In this document: positions 8,573 through 16,767 of the stretch, piece by piece
Layout of the letters: the number at the start of each line of letters is the position of its first letter
Position numbering within the stretch: position 1 is the stretch's first letter
Assembly: GCF_016888165.1 (NCBI RefSeq)
Contig: NZ_JACSWC010000206.1
Span: forward strand, 1-35,505
DNA: 35,505 nucleotides
From: Halomicronema sp. CCY15110
GTDB lineage: Bacteria > Cyanobacteriota > Cyanobacteriia > Phormidesmidales > Phormidesmidaceae
Reading direction: 5' to 3'
Position numbers and translations under genes: made by a program
The notes under the pieces: generated by a model
The model's database searches: none
Told to the model about the DNA's origin: nothing
What the model saw: only the letters and a program-made list of their open reading frames with translations

Positions 8573-9730
8573 ATGGATTTTGGAATTGGTTTTCTGTCCA
8601 ACAACATCATGTTGCCAATCCTGGACTTTTTTTACGGGGTTGTGCCGAGCTATGGACTCGCGATCGTAGCTCTGACGTTGGTCATTCGATTTGCACTCTA
8701 CCCGTTGAATGCCGGGTCAATCCGCAATATGCGGCGCATGAAAGTGGCTCAGCCAGCGATGCAGAAGCGGGTCAAAGAAATCCAAGAGCGTTACAAAGAT
8801 GATCCGCCTAAGCTTCAAGAAGAGATGAGCGGGGTCTACAAAGAGTTTGGTAATCCATTAGCAGGCTGCTTTCCGGTTCTGTTACAGATGCCGATTCTGT
8901 TTGCGTTGTTTGCAACGCTTCGAGGATCGCCGTTTGCTGATGTCGCCTATCCGGTCAACTTGCAGGTGTTGCCTACAGATAAAGTCGAGCAGATTCAACC
9001 CCAAGCGTTTTCAACCTCTCCAAAGAGTATTTACATCACTGATGGGGTTCACTTTCCGATGTCGGTGGTCATTCCCGGTGGTGATCGTCTAGTTGTGGGC
9101 GAAAAAACTGACTTGCGGATTCAGGATGATCAGGGCGAGACCCTAGAGCAACTGGTGAGTGAGTATGATAGGGCTGATGCTCTACAGACTTACCTTGAAG
9201 TTACCAAGGGCCAAGAGTTAGTCAATATTGATGAGTCTGGCAACATTGAGGCGATCGCTCCTGGTGACGTCACGATTCAAGTGAAAGTGCCTGGTTTAGC
9301 CGCTAATAAAGGCTTCTTGTTTATCGAAGCTTTAGGGCGTGTTGGTGTACGGGGCGACGATGGAGCAATTCACTGGGATATTTTGCTGATGGTGCTAACT
9401 TTTGGCGTCAGCTTATATGTCAACCAGTTGTTGTCTGGCCAAGGGGGGGGTAGCAGCGATAACCCCCAGCAAGCGGCCATTAATAAGTTCACGCCGATCA
9501 TCTTTTCAGGCATGTTCTTATTCTTTCCATTGCCAGCCGGGGTGCTGATGTACATGGTGATTGCCAACATTTTCCAGACTCTGCAAAGCTTTATTCTGTC
9601 TCGGGAGCCGCTACCAGAAAATCTACAGAAGATTGTGGATGCTCAAGCCGCTAGTGAGTCTGGTGATGACGGGCGTCAGACCTTGCCATTTGAGCCTAGT
9701 CGCTCCAAAAAGAAGAAAAAGGCATCGTAG
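8573..9730 (+). CDS. yidC: Membrane protein insertase YidC/Oxa1/Alb3
   Basis: The 385-residue protein is the YidC/Alb3 insertase that places membrane proteins, including thylakoid proteins, into the bilayer alone or with Sec. The N-terminal hydrophobic helix contains '[19 protein letters not shown]', whose Arg is the conserved hydrophilic-groove residue. A basic cytoplasmic hairpin ([19 protein letters not shown]) follows, then '[21 protein letters not shown]'. A polar lumenal or periplasmic loop of about 130 residues separates this from the C-terminal helices ([38 protein letters not shown]). The tail ends in a Lys-rich [10 protein letters not shown], as in ribosome-contacting homologues. 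It is followed after 6 bases by jag. Confidence 0.96.
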   Translation: MDFGIGFLSNNIMLPILDFFYGVVPSYGLAIVALTLVIRFALYPLNAGSIRNMRRMKVAQPAMQKRVKEIQERYKDDPPKLQEEMSGVYKEFGNPLAGCFPVLLQMPILFALFATLRGSPFADVAYPVNLQVLPTDKVEQIQPQAFSTSPKSIYITDGVHFPMSVVIPGGDRLVVGEKTDLRIQDDQGETLEQLVSEYDRADALQTYLEVTKGQELVNIDESGNIEAIAPGDVTIQVKVPGLAANKGFLFIEALGRVGVRGDDGAIHWDILLMVLTFGVSLYVNQLLSGQGGGSSDNPQQAAINKFTPIIFSGMFLFFPLPAGVLMYMVIANIFQTLQSFILSREPLPENLQKIVDAQAASESGDDGRQTLPFEPSRSKKKKKAS

Positions 9731-9736
9731 GCAGTT

Positions 9737-10237
9737 ATGGAAAGTGCAGAGAAGCTAGGGATTGAGTGGTTGGAATCTTTGCTCCGCCATCAAGGTTTAG
9801 ACGTGAAAGTCGAAACGAGTTTGGCCGAGGATGAGTTTGGGGCGAGTTGTTGGCTGACGATTCAAGCGAATGGTCTGTCTGATGAGCAAATTGCCACTTT
9901 GATTGGTGACCAGGGTCAGACGTTAGACGCCATGCAATATCTGGCGAATACGACTCTGAATTTGGGGCGATCGCCCGAAGAGCAGCAGCCCTACACCATT
10001 GAACTAGCAGGGCACCGTGCTAAGCGCAAAGCTGAGCTGATTACGTTGGCGACTGAAGCGGCTGAAACGGCTCAATCAACGGGCGAAGAATTTGAAATCA
10101 AAGCTTTGTCCTCCGCTGAGCGACGTCAGCTACATCACTTTTTAGGGACTTATGAAGGGCTAGAAACGTTTAGTCGGGGGCGAGAGCCTGACCGCAGGCT
10201 AGTGGTTCGCCCAGCGACCGCTGCCGAGTCTACCTAA
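9737..10237 (+). CDS. jag: Jag/KhpB-type KH-R3H RNA-binding protein
   Basis: The 166-residue protein starts 6 bases after the yidC stop. It has a KH-like domain with 'LIGDQGQTLDAMQYLANTTLN' around residues 54-74 and a C-terminal R3H domain, 'LSSAERRQLHHFLGTYEGLETFSRGREPDRRLVVRP', with the R-x3-H spacing visible. Such proteins bind RNA; in Firmicutes KhpB/EloR influences cell elongation. The N-terminal Jag_N domain of Firmicute members is missing, as is usual for short cyanobacterial forms. Close coupling to yidC suggests joint expression. Confidence 0.9.
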   Translation: MESAEKLGIEWLESLLRHQGLDVKVETSLAEDEFGASCWLTIQANGLSDEQIATLIGDQGQTLDAMQYLANTTLNLGRSPEEQQPYTIELAGHRAKRKAELITLATEAAETAQSTGEEFEIKALSSAERRQLHHFLGTYEGLETFSRGREPDRRLVVRPATAAEST

Positions 10238-10281
10238 GTGAGTCCGCGATCGCGTTCTTAGTTGAGTTCGGGAGTTAAGCC

Positions 10282-10806
10282 ATGCAGGCCATCTATATTC
10301 CGCATCTCCTTAATGCCACTGACCGCACCCGTTCTCTCCAATTTGAAACGACGTTTGACAATCTGGCAACGCTCACTCCAGTGCGGGCTGAGGTTTCGGT
10401 GCGTCACGGCACGACGTTCATTGAGGTGCGGGGGATGGCCTCAACCATTGTGACGCTGACCTGCGATCGTTGTTTGCAGCAGTACAACCATCGAGTGTCG
10501 CTCAACGCCGAGGAAATTATCTGGTTGGATGAGGCCGTTGGAGCAGCCCAAAACTTACCGCTAGAACAAGAAGTAAGTTCGGAAGATCTGGTGGAAAGTC
10601 TTTCCCCTTACGGGCACTTTGATCCAGAAACCTGGATATACGAACAGGTTTGCCTACAGTTACCCCAGCGCCAAATTTGCGATCGAAGCTGCCAAGGGCT
10701 TCAGGTAGAAGCCGTTGAATCCAATCCCCAGGTAACTGATGGGCGTTGGTCAGCGCTAGAGGCACTAAAGCAACAGTTGGCTGGCGATGAGTATCAGGCC
10801 AATTAA
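10282..10806 (+). CDS. YceD/DUF177 family protein
   Basis: The 174-residue protein belongs to the YceD/DUF177 family, whose members are linked to ribosomal RNA (23S) accumulation. Visible signatures are 'VTLTCDRCLQQY' near residue 55 with its Cys pair, the acidic middle 'LPLEQEVSSEDLVESLSPYGHFDPETWIYEQVCLQLP', and the later Cys-containing ICDRSCQGLQ. It is usually next to rpmF in other bacteria; here it sits downstream of jag in the rnpA-yidC cluster, fitting a ribosome-related role. A GGGAG lies 9 bases before the ATG. Confidence 0.8.
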   Translation: MQAIYIPHLLNATDRTRSLQFETTFDNLATLTPVRAEVSVRHGTTFIEVRGMASTIVTLTCDRCLQQYNHRVSLNAEEIIWLDEAVGAAQNLPLEQEVSSEDLVESLSPYGHFDPETWIYEQVCLQLPQRQICDRSCQGLQVEAVESNPQVTDGRWSALEALKQQLAGDEYQAN

Positions 10807-10863
10807 CATGGCAAGCAAGACACGGCTAAGCCGTCGGCTGCGAGGGGAGGCTACTGATTCGCG

Positions 10864-12381
10864 ATGAGTTTCCAAGATGAGCTCCTGTTGTTATTGCGGG
10901 CGCGATATCCCGTTATTTACATCGCCACTCTAGAGGAAGAGCGCGTGGAGCAGGCGATCGCCGCCAGCACACAGCAACTCAACCATCGCAGCGTCTATAT
11001 CTGGGACTTTGTCGATGGCTATCAGGGCAATCCAAACGACGCTGGGGTGGCCCGTCGTAATCCTTTACAGGCGCTAGAACACATTGAAAAGTTGCCGGAA
11101 TCAGCGGCAGCGCTTTTTGTGTTGCGAGACTACCATCGCTTCCTCGAAGATGTCGCCATTTCTCGCAAGTTGCGCAACCTGGCTCGACGGTTAAAGTCGC
11201 AAGCGAAAAATATCTTGCTGCTAGCACCACAAGTCCAGATTCCTGATGATCTGGCCGAAATAGTGACCGTTTTAGAGTTTGCCCTGCCCAGTGTGGAAGA
11301 CATTCATGCCGAAGTGACCCGGTTGCTGGGCAGTCTCAATGTGCAGCTTTCTCTGGCTGATTTAGACGCCCTGGTGCAGTCTTGTCAGGGGCTTTCGATC
11401 GAGCGCATTCGGCGGGTGCTGGCTCGTGGCATTGCCGCCCACGGCACCTTTCGCCCTGACGACATTGAGCTGGTGTTGGAGGAAAAGCGTCAGACCATTC
11501 GCCAAACCCAAATTCTGGATTTTTACCCTGCCAAGGAACAAATTTCTGAAATTGGCGGTTTGGATAATCTTAAGGATTGGCTACTGCGACGCGGCAACTC
11601 GTTTTCCGAAAAAGCGCGGCAGTATGGGTTGCCCTATCCTCGGGGACTGCTGCTAGTGGGCATTCAAGGGACGGGCAAATCGTTGACCGCTAAGGCGATC
11701 GCCCATCACTGGCATTTGCCCCTATTGCGGCTCGATGTGGGTCGCTTATTCGCTGGCCTCATCGGGGAATCTGAGTCGCGCACTCGCCAGATGATTCAAC
11801 TCTCCGAAGCACTGGCCCCTTGCATTTTATGGATTGATGAAATCGACAAAGCGTTTGCTGGAGTGGATGGTCGGGGCGATTCGGGGACGAGCAGCCGCGT
11901 TTTTGGCACTTTCATCACTTGGATGGCGGAGAAAACGTCGCCAGTTTTTGTGGTCGCAACGGCCAATAATATTCAATCGCTGCCGCCAGAACTCTTGCGC
12001 CGGGGTCGCTTTGACGAGATTTTCTTTGTCGGTTTGCCCACCCAAGAAGAACGCAAAGCAATTTACGAAGTTCACCTGAGTCGTCTCCGGGCTCATAATC
12101 TCCAGAGTTATGACCTGGAACGGTTGGCCTACGAAACTCCCAATTTCTCCGGTGCGGAGATTGAGCAGGCGCTCGTGGAGGCGATGCACATCGGCTTTAG
12201 TCAGGATCGGGACTTCACCACGGAAGACATTTTGGAGGCGGCGAGTCAAATTGTTCCCTTAGCCCGCACGGCTCAGGAACAGGTAGATGCCCTGCAAGCC
12301 TGGGCGGCATCGGGAAAAGCTAGACTGGCGTCGCGGAGTTCTTTGAGCGATCGCCTCAAACAGCGGCTGGGGCCAGATTAA
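10864..12381 (+). CDS. ycf46: Ycf46-type AAA+ ATPase
   Basis: The 505-residue protein matches the Ycf46 family of cyanobacteria and algal plastids. The N-terminal half (about 1-220, starting MSFQDELLLLLRARYPVIYI) is the family-specific region. The C-terminal half is an AAA+ module with Walker A GIQGTGKS (about residues 267-274), Walker B CILWIDEID (about 320-328) and the arginine-finger segment ELLRRGRFDEIF. Ycf46 has been associated with the regulation of photosynthesis and CO2 use in cyanobacteria; its exact biochemistry is not visible here. It is the last gene of the plus-strand cluster and converges with the Uma2 gene. Confidence 0.92.
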   Translation: MSFQDELLLLLRARYPVIYIATLEEERVEQAIAASTQQLNHRSVYIWDFVDGYQGNPNDAGVARRNPLQALEHIEKLPESAAALFVLRDYHRFLEDVAISRKLRNLARRLKSQAKNILLLAPQVQIPDDLAEIVTVLEFALPSVEDIHAEVTRLLGSLNVQLSLADLDALVQSCQGLSIERIRRVLARGIAAHGTFRPDDIELVLEEKRQTIRQTQILDFYPAKEQISEIGGLDNLKDWLLRRGNSFSEKARQYGLPYPRGLLLVGIQGTGKSLTAKAIAHHWHLPLLRLDVGRLFAGLIGESESRTRQMIQLSEALAPCILWIDEIDKAFAGVDGRGDSGTSSRVFGTFITWMAEKTSPVFVVATANNIQSLPPELLRRGRFDEIFFVGLPTQEERKAIYEVHLSRLRAHNLQSYDLERLAYETPNFSGAEIEQALVEAMHIGFSQDRDFTTEDILEAASQIVPLARTAQEQVDALQAWAASGKARLASRSSLSDRLKQRLGPD

Positions 12382-12433
12382 GTCACCGGATAGTTGCCGG
12401 AAGCCTGGCTAAACTAGCAAGCCGCTACTGGCA

Positions 12434-12991
12434 TTAATTCAGCAATTGACTGACCGCAATGGTGAGGTCGGGAAAGGCGAGGGGTGCGATCGTGCCAGCC
12501 GTCAGCTTAGTCTCTGACGAGTACTGATCTTGCTGGGGGTGGCGCATCACAATCAGTTCCAGGGTTTTCAGATTCACCACCCAATATTCAGGAATGCCCG
12601 CAGCGGCGTAGACTTTGGCCTTGGGATCGGTATCTTTTTTGAAGCTGGTATTGGCGTACTCAATCAGCCAAAAGATATTTTCTGGATAGGGATGACGGGT
12701 GCGATAAATGTCCCGCCAAGGTTCAGCGATCGCGATATCCGGTTCCGGTTCCGAGTTGATGTTAGATAACGTGATGGGCTTCGCTTCTCGCACCAGTGCG
12801 CGAGTCCCTAAAACGGCCCGCAAGTAATCGGCGGCATCAGTGCTAATTTGGGCATGTTCTGGCCCTTCGGGTGCCATTTCGATGATTTCTCCACGCAACA
12901 ATTCGACCTGCTGGTCGTCGAGAATGCCCGCCGCGATCATCTGGTGATACTGCTGTAGGGTCCATTTGGCGAGGGTGACTGAGGAGGTCAT
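12434..12991 (-). CDS. Uma2 family endonuclease (DUF820)
   Basis: The 185-residue protein is a member of the Uma2/DUF820 family, very abundant in cyanobacteria, with a PD-(D/E)XK nuclease fold. Visible elements are the N-terminal 'WTLQQYHQMIAAGIL..QVELLRGEIIEMAP', the metal-binding EPDIAIAEP near residue 87, 'IFWLIEYANTSFKKD' with the catalytic Glu, and 'KAKVYAAAGIPEYWVVNL'. These residues appear intact, so activity is likely; no biological target is known. It is a single gene between convergent ycf46 and the next minus-strand gene. No clear ribosome-binding site is seen before the ATG. Confidence 0.9.
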   Translation of the reverse strand: MTSSVTLAKWTLQQYHQMIAAGILDDQQVELLRGEIIEMAPEGPEHAQISTDAADYLRAVLGTRALVREAKPITLSNINSEPEPDIAIAEPWRDIYRTRHPYPENIFWLIEYANTSFKKDTDPKAKVYAAAGIPEYWVVNLKTLELIVMRHPQQDQYSSETKLTAGTIAPLAFPDLTIAVSQLLN

Positions 12992-13031
12992 GCTGGAGTC
13001 TCTGACTAGCCAAAACTTGTTGAATTTTAGT

Positions 13032-14144
13032 TTAGCGTTTCGCTACGAGCGGTGGCGTTTGCAGTGACAACTGGCGGCGGGCCAAGGCTTGGCGAAACTG
13101 AGCGGTGGTGACGGCCTGTTCGACCGGATAGACACCGGGTTGGTTAATCTGTCCCGACAGCAGTAGTTCAGCGATATAGCCGGCCCCGATGCCCGCCGCG
13201 ATCGCCGCACTGGGATGGGCAAACCAACTGCAATAGTGCGCTGTTTCTCCGGCTTTATGCCCTTGCACATCGCAATGGATAGCGACGCCAGTGCCAGTAA
13301 AGCGATCGCTGATCCCCGTCATCCAGTAACTCACCTGGGCCAAAAACTCGATGGTATTGGGATGTTGCAACACCGGGTCAGGTAAACCGTGGGCAGTGAG
13401 CCAGGTGGCATGGTTATAGAAATCTGGCACCACGCCAAACTTGGTTTTAACCGTTTGCAACGGGAAGGAATCAGGCAGGGTGATGGCTTCGGGCATGTCG
13501 TACCAATACACGTGGGCATCATTGTACGGAGCGGGAAAGGCTAGCTTTTCCCGAGCGGTGTAGGGCTTGACTGCCTGCCACTGACCATCTAGCCAAGTAT
13601 CAAAGGGATGTTGTAGTCCCAAAAACGTGGTGCGCATGACGGTGACACCCGCGCCCCCAGAGCCCGCCACGACGTAACTCAATTGCACAGCGTCAGCCTG
13701 ATCAAGCGCTTCTATGCCCTGCCGCGCCATACTATTCGAGATGCCGGGAAAGACTCCTGTGCTGACGATCGCCGTCACCCCAGCCGTCTGCGCCGCTTTG
13801 TTGACCTCCAACACTTGACGGGTAAAGCCCCGATAATCACTGACATCGAGATAGTTCACCCCTTGCTCCAGGCAGAGTTGCAAGACTTGCGCGTCGCGCT
13901 GGTGAAACGGCCCCGCCGCGTGGATGGTGAGGTCGGCAGCCGCGATCGCCGCCCTCAACCTGTCTGGTTCTGACAAATCCAATGGCAAAAACTGAGTTCG
14001 CGACCCCAGCTTTTGGGTGGCCCTTTGCCCCCGCTGACGATGGCGACCCGTGAGCACCACCGCCACATCCGTATGGGCCAGCAGATCTTGAGCGATGCTA
14101 CTGCCAATGCGCCCCGTACCGCCCAAAATTAACACTCGTCCCAT
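13032..14144 (-). CDS. Saccharopine dehydrogenase-like NAD(P)-binding oxidoreductase
   Basis: The 370-residue protein begins with a Rossmann fold, MGRVLILGGTGRIGSSIA, with the GGTGRIG dinucleotide loop at about residues 8-14. It then shows 'AAADLTIHAAGPFH' and 'YLDVSDYRGFTRQVLEVNKAAQTAGVTAIVSTGVFPG', the pattern of the saccharopine-dehydrogenase NADP-binding family. The substrate-binding half contains GSGGAGVT. Members act on diverse substrates, and true lysine metabolism is not implied. The start ATG at 14144 has no good ribosome-binding site, and an in-frame TAG lies just upstream, so a longer start is excluded. The upstream region carries a 20-base element shared with 27365-27384. Confidence 0.8.
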   Translation of the reverse strand: MGRVLILGGTGRIGSSIAQDLLAHTDVAVVLTGRHRQRGQRATQKLGSRTQFLPLDLSEPDRLRAAIAAADLTIHAAGPFHQRDAQVLQLCLEQGVNYLDVSDYRGFTRQVLEVNKAAQTAGVTAIVSTGVFPGISNSMARQGIEALDQADAVQLSYVVAGSGGAGVTVMRTTFLGLQHPFDTWLDGQWQAVKPYTAREKLAFPAPYNDAHVYWYDMPEAITLPDSFPLQTVKTKFGVVPDFYNHATWLTAHGLPDPVLQHPNTIEFLAQVSYWMTGISDRFTGTGVAIHCDVQGHKAGETAHYCSWFAHPSAAIAAGIGAGYIAELLLSGQINQPGVYPVEQAVTTAQFRQALARRQLSLQTPPLVAKR

Positions 14145-14169
14145 CGCTGTCGATGCTGTTCTCTAACTG

Positions 14170-14189
14170 ACTGCCTCCGCATCCTATCA
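14170..14189 (-). repeat. 20-base upstream element, copy 1
   Basis: This sequence, read on the minus strand as TGATAGGATGCGGAGGCAGT, lies 26-45 bases upstream of the oxidoreductase start. It differs by one base from 27365-27384, which has the same position relative to another minus-strand gene. TGATAGGAT fits an extended -10 promoter (TGn plus TAxxAT) and GGAGG resembles a ribosome-binding site, but in this copy an in-frame stop rules out a start there. Confidence 0.45.
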
Positions 14190-14205
14190 GGCCATTCCCT
14201 CGGAT

Positions 14206-15339
14206 TCAGCGGGGGAATGGGGGCGAGGCTGCCGACTGAAACGCCGTCCATTGAGCGGTCACAAATTCGCGAAACTGCTGGCGAAACTGCTGTGCTGAGA
14301 ACTGCTCAGCGTGCTGGCGGATCACCGTTGCCGGGGTGCTGATGGGCGCTTGCTCGAACTTGCGGACGGCTTCCACCAGCGACTCGACTGTCTGGGCTGA
14401 AAACAGCAGGCCCGTTTTGCCGGGAATGACGGTTTCGGTAGCGCCGCCCCGGCCATAGGCGATCGCCGGGGCTCCGGCGGCCTGTGCTTCCACGAGGGTA
14501 ATGCCAAAGTCTTCTTCAGCCGGAAAGATGAAGGCTTTGCAGCGTTCCATGTAGTCCACCACCACCGCATCAGATTGATAGCCGAGAAACTGAATATTGG
14601 GCCGGGCCGTTTTTGCTAACTGCGATCGCTGGTCACCATCACCAATCACCACGAGGGGCAATCCCAGCTCGTTAAAGGCCGCGATGGTGAGATCCACTCG
14701 CTTGTAGGGGACAAAGCGCGACACTGTGAGGTAAAAGTCGGCCCGGGGGCGATCGCACCGAAACCGCTCCACCGCAACCGGGGGATAAATCACCTCGGCG
14801 GGCCGCCGATAGGTTTTATGGATGCGGCGAGCGATGAATTGCGAATTGGCCACAAAAGTATCGACTCGATTCGCCGTGACCACATCCCAAAGCCGCAGGT
14901 AGTGAAAGATTAGGCGCGTCAATAAGCCCTTCAAACCGCGCTTGAGTCCCGCCTGTTCCAAATATTGCCATTGCAAATCCCAGGCGTAGCGAATGGGGGT
15001 ATGGACATAGCTGATGTGGAGCTGGTCGGCGCGGGTAATCACCCCTTTGGTCATCGCATGATGGCTGGAAATGATCAGGTCGTAGTCCGTCAGGTCGAAC
15101 TGCTCGATCGCGATCGGCATCAGCGGCAAGTATTGACGAAAGTGCTTGCGGGCTCCGGGCAACTTTTGAATAAACGAGGTGGTAACCGGCAGGTGCTGTA
15201 TAAATGCCCGTTCGTCTGGTTCCAGAAAATCCACCAGGCTATACAAATCCGCTTCGGGATAGAGCTGTAAAACCTGCTCGACCACCCGTTCCGACCCGGC
15301 ATAGGTTGCTAGCCATTCGTGAACGATCGCGATTTTCAT
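14206..15339 (-). CDS. GT4-family glycosyltransferase
   Basis: The 377-residue protein is a GT-B glycosyltransferase of family 4. The N-terminal domain starts MKIAIVHEWLATYAGSERVVEQ, typical for mannosyl/glucosyl-transferases of this type, and has the hinge 'ISYVHTPIRYAWD'. The C-terminal nucleotide-sugar domain has 'YLTVSRFVPYKRVDLTIAAFNEL' and the EX7E region 'PAEEDFGITLVEAQAAGAPAIAYGRGGATETV'. It probably adds a sugar to a lipid-linked or surface polysaccharide at the cytoplasmic face; donor and acceptor are unknown. It is divergent from the sugar aminotransferase gene across a 250-base intergenic region, which supports a shared pathway. Confidence 0.92.
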   Translation of the reverse strand: MKIAIVHEWLATYAGSERVVEQVLQLYPEADLYSLVDFLEPDERAFIQHLPVTTSFIQKLPGARKHFRQYLPLMPIAIEQFDLTDYDLIISSHHAMTKGVITRADQLHISYVHTPIRYAWDLQWQYLEQAGLKRGLKGLLTRLIFHYLRLWDVVTANRVDTFVANSQFIARRIHKTYRRPAEVIYPPVAVERFRCDRPRADFYLTVSRFVPYKRVDLTIAAFNELGLPLVVIGDGDQRSQLAKTARPNIQFLGYQSDAVVVDYMERCKAFIFPAEEDFGITLVEAQAAGAPAIAYGRGGATETVIPGKTGLLFSAQTVESLVEAVRKFEQAPISTPATVIRQHAEQFSAQQFRQQFREFVTAQWTAFQSAASPPFPR

Positions 15340-15590
15340 AGACTGCTATTTCCCGCAACTCAGCGAGTCATCACATGGGGCCGTCTCAGGGTAGCATTCT
15401 GCCCAGGCGCTCCAGCCTTTCCCACTTTGCGCATCCCCTACCGAGCCCGTGTCAGGCTGGCTTAAATTTGTCCCATTCCTAGACCTCACAAGGATTCCAG
15501 CAACGTGATAGAGTTTGTTGCAAAAGGCAATTCGTCCTCTGTTTCGGTCAATCACACCGCAACAAAATTTGGCACAGTGAGGCAGTCAGC

Positions 15591-16757
15591 GTGACGCAAA
15601 CGAAGGTTCCCATTCTCGACCTAAAGCCGCAGTATCAAGCCATTCAGGCAGAAATCAAGGCGGCAGTTGATCGCGTCTTGACCTCGGGACAATTCATTTT
15701 GGGGCCAGAGGTGCAGCAGTTTGAAACCGATGCGGCCCGCCATTTGGGCGTGCAGCACGCGATCGGGGTGAACTCGGGGACCGATGCGCTGGTGATTGGC
15801 CTGCGGGCAGCGGGCATCGAGTCGGGGGACGAGGTGATCACCACCCCGTTCAGCTTTTTTGCCACGGCGGAATCCATCAGCATGATTGGGGCCAAGCCCG
15901 TCTTCGTGGATATTGATGCCGCTTCATTCAACTTAAATCCGGCCCAAGTGCAGGCAGCCATCACGGAGAAAACGAAGGCGATTTTGCCCGTGCATCTGTT
16001 TGGCAATCCCGCGCCGATGGCGCAGATTTTAGCCATCGCTGCCGCCCATGGTCTCAAGGTGATCGAAGATTGCGCTCAGTCCTTCGGCGCAGTGTATAAA
16101 GGCGACTGTATCGGCTGCGAGCAAAGCTGTCAGGATGCGATGCGCGATCGCCTGACGGGCCAGTTCACCGGGGCAATGGGCGATGTGGGGGCGTTCTCGT
16201 TTTTCCCCACCAAGAATTTGGGGGCCTACGGCGACGGGGGACTGATTACCACAAACGATGACGCGATCGCCGACATGGCTCGCAAGTTGCGTGTCCACGG
16301 CGCGCTGAAGCGGTATCACAACGAACTTTTGGGCTACAACTCGCGGCTCGACGCCATGCAGGCGGCGATTTTGGGGGTCAAGCTTGCCTACGTGAGCCAG
16401 TGGAACCAGCAGCGTCGACAGGTCGCGGCGACTTACAACCGCCTGCTGGCAACAGTGCCGGGGGTGGTGACGCCAGCGGTAACCGCCGGGCATGTGTTTC
16501 ACCAATACACCGTGCGTGTTTTAGAGGGCAAGCGGGATGCCGTGAAGCAATATTTGGCCGAGCAGGGCATTGGGGCCATGGTGTATTACCCCATTCCCCA
16601 AGATCGGCTGCCCGTTTATGCAGGCCAGTTTCCCACTTATACCGTGAGTGAACAGGTGGCTTCAGAAGTGCTGAGTTTGCCCATTTGGCCGGAGATTGAA
16701 GCGCCCGTGCAAGAGCGGGTGGTGGCCACGTTGCAGGCCGCGATCGCGGCCGCGTGA
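15591..16757 (+). CDS. DegT/DnrJ/EryC1/StrS family sugar aminotransferase
   Basis: The 388-residue PLP enzyme would transaminate a nucleotide-linked keto-sugar for surface polysaccharide. Signatures are VPILDLKPQY at the start, GVNSGTDAL (PLP phosphate binding, about 59-67), VIEDCAQSFGA (157-167) and FFPTKNLGAYGDGG with the Schiff-base Lys at about 208. The start codon is GTG at 15591, with GTGAGG upstream. Between YKG (171) and GDVGAFSFFP (197) there is an extra stretch of about 20 residues including CIGCEQSC, where homologues I recall have about 7 residues (see findings). The gene ends only 10 bases from the convergent MATE gene. Confidence 0.93.
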   Translation: MTQTKVPILDLKPQYQAIQAEIKAAVDRVLTSGQFILGPEVQQFETDAARHLGVQHAIGVNSGTDALVIGLRAAGIESGDEVITTPFSFFATAESISMIGAKPVFVDIDAASFNLNPAQVQAAITEKTKAILPVHLFGNPAPMAQILAIAAAHGLKVIEDCAQSFGAVYKGDCIGCEQSCQDAMRDRLTGQFTGAMGDVGAFSFFPTKNLGAYGDGGLITTNDDAIADMARKLRVHGALKRYHNELLGYNSRLDAMQAAILGVKLAYVSQWNQQRRQVAATYNRLLATVPGVVTPAVTAGHVFHQYTVRVLEGKRDAVKQYLAEQGIGAMVYYPIPQDRLPVYAGQFPTYTVSEQVASEVLSLPIWPEIEAPVQERVVATLQAAIAAA

Positions 16758-16767
16758 GTCGCATCTG

